This document shows positions 63,339-64,000 of a DNA stretch of 64,000 nt, piece by piece; the stretch's first letter is position 1; each line of letters opens with the position of its first letter. The notes under the pieces were generated by a model. It saw only the letters and a list, made by a program, of their open reading frames with translations, did no database searches and was not told the DNA's origin. This stretch comes from Fodinicurvata sediminis DSM 21159. Lineage in GTDB: Bacteria; Pseudomonadota; Alphaproteobacteria; Kiloniellales; DSM-21159. The stretch is taken from assembly GCF_000420625.1 (NCBI RefSeq), contig NZ_ATVH01000014.1:62001-126000 (forward strand). Reading direction: 5' to 3'. The position numbers and the translations under genes are program-made.

Positions 63339-64000
63339 TCACATTCCCTTCCCGGTAATCTCGTTCAGGCGAGCATAGGCCGTATTGGCCCTGGGTTTCC
63401 AGAGCCCGCGCTCCAGCGCCTCGTTCATGCGCTCCGCCATTTCCTTCAGCGCCTCCGGATTGTGGCTTTCCAGGAAGTCCAGGACCTCGGCATTGTCCAG
63501 ATAGGCATCGAACACCGCATCGAAGTGATGATCGCGCACGGCATGGGTCGTCGCCGCAAAGGCAAAGAGGTAGTCCACGGTGGCCGCCATCTCGAAGGCG
63601 CCCTTGTAGCCATGGCGCATGACCCCCGCAATCCACTTGGGATTGACCACTCGGGCCCGGACAACGCGGCCGATCTCTTCCTGCAGGGTGCGGATGACAG
63701 GCCGCTCCGGGCGCGAATGGTCGTTATGATAGACCGTGGGCGCCTTGCCCGACAGCGATTCGATGGACACGGACAGCCCACCCTCGAACTGGTAGTAGTC
63801 ATCCGAGTCCAGCAGGTCGTGCTCGCGGTTGTCCTGGTTGTGCACCACGGCTTCGACGGCCCCCAGACGCTCCTCGAACAGATCGTGCTCGGCGGCCCCT
63901 TCCGCGCCCTGGCCATAGGCATAGCCGCCCCAGGCCACATAGGCACGCGCCAGGTCGTCCCCGCTGTCCCAGCCCTTCTCGTCGATCAGCGCCTGCAATC
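63339..64000 (-). CDS. cobN: Cobaltochelatase subunit CobN (C-terminal part; cut by window edge)
   Basis: The last about 220 residues of a large protein, open to the window edge. RAYVAWGGYAYGQGAEG, EAVVHNQDNREHDLLDSDDY and ARVVNPKWIAGVMRHGYKG are typical of the CobN C-terminus. CobN, with CobS and CobT, inserts cobalt into hydrogenobyrinic acid diamide in the aerobic pathway. Its stop is three bases before cobO, so they form one operon. Confidence 0.95.
   Translation of the reverse strand, partial: LQALIDEKGWDSGDDLARAYVAWGGYAYGQGAEGAAEHDLFEERLGAVEAVVHNQDNREHDLLDSDDYYQFEGGLSVSIESLSGKAPTVYHNDHSRPERPVIRTLQEEIGRVVRARVVNPKWIAGVMRHGYKGAFEMAATVDYLFAFAATTHAVRDHHFDAVFDAYLDNAEVLDFLESHNPEALKEMAERMNEALERGLWKPRANTAYARLNEITGKGM

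Overview
The window is GC-rich (roughly 60% or more by eye), densely coding bacterial chromosome. It holds about 70 genes, with many ATGA/GTGA start-stop overlaps. The gene content points to an alphaproteobacterium, probably of the Rhodospirillales type. The supporting signs are a PetP/PetR-like MarR and response-regulator pair, a PAS_5-type protein, a phasin, a TRAP transporter, aerobic-pathway cobalamin genes (cobN/cobO/cobQ), a MoeA that starts MAQLSDDCF, and a possible COQ9-like protein. This assignment is inference from content. No rRNA, tRNA, CRISPR array or insertion sequence was seen.

Layout. Bases 1-3.5 kb hold the end of a cyclopropane-fatty-acid-synthase-like methyltransferase, a GPH-type transporter, a DUF3833 lipoprotein and a glutathione transferase. 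Bases 3.6-8.2 kb are an accessory stretch: an Asp-nucleophile alpha/beta hydrolase divergent from a CGNR zinc-finger regulator, a strikingly AT-rich HEPN-like gene, an Lrp regulator divergent from a LysE exporter, and a GNAT protein. Bases 8.3-15 kb form a catabolic unit: an FCD-type GntR regulator with two winged-helix domains, two SDR dehydrogenases, an Ldh-type dehydrogenase and a complete TRAP transporter. Bases 15-18.9 kb carry an NTF2-like protein, an SDR, an iron-sulfur photolyase and a DUF6134 protein. Together with bases 1-2.8 kb this looks like a split copy of the photo-oxidative (singlet oxygen) stress gene set known from other proteobacteria.

Bases 19-22.3 kb are zinc uptake (znuA divergent from zur-znuC-znuB, with a palindromic Zur box between). 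Bases 22.2-33.8 kb hold a Na/Pi-type transporter, a hybrid sensor kinase, AMP nucleosidase, inorganic pyrophosphatase, a rhomboid protease, a TauE/SafE permease, an APH-AAA fusion kinase and a DMT permease. Bases 33.9-42.8 kb are largely housekeeping genes: groES-groEL behind a CIRCE operator, msrB, a pteridine-reductase-like SDR, uvrC, pgsA, then molybdenum-cofactor genes mobB-moeA-moaD-moaE. The one gene-free gap over 300 bases (37,240-37,611) lies before uvrC and carries a perfect DnaA-box match next to an AT-rich tract.

Bases 42.9-50.9 kb hold ilvE, a MarR/response regulator/histidine kinase set, csaA, a phasin and TetR/COQ9-like pair, ybaK, proC, a YbjN protein and ubiK. Bases 51-56 kb hold lgt, a MidA-type methyltransferase, pgeF and an M24-family enzyme as a tightly packed run, followed by a possible 22-residue peptide coupled to a duplicated-domain lipoprotein. 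A second AT-rich accessory gene sits at 56.1-57.1 kb. Bases 57.2-59.2 kb hold a methyltransferase, a PAS_5-like protein and an acidic-tailed protein. The window ends in cobalamin genes: cobC-cobD converge on cobQ-cobO-cobN, and cobN is cut by the window edge.

The least explained parts are the two AT-rich genes (HEPN-like and DUF2971-like), the SDR/SDR/Ldh/TRAP unit under its double-wHTH regulator, the duplicated-domain lipoprotein with its upstream mini-ORF, and the gap before uvrC. No complete new defence or mobile system can be demonstrated from the sequence alone.
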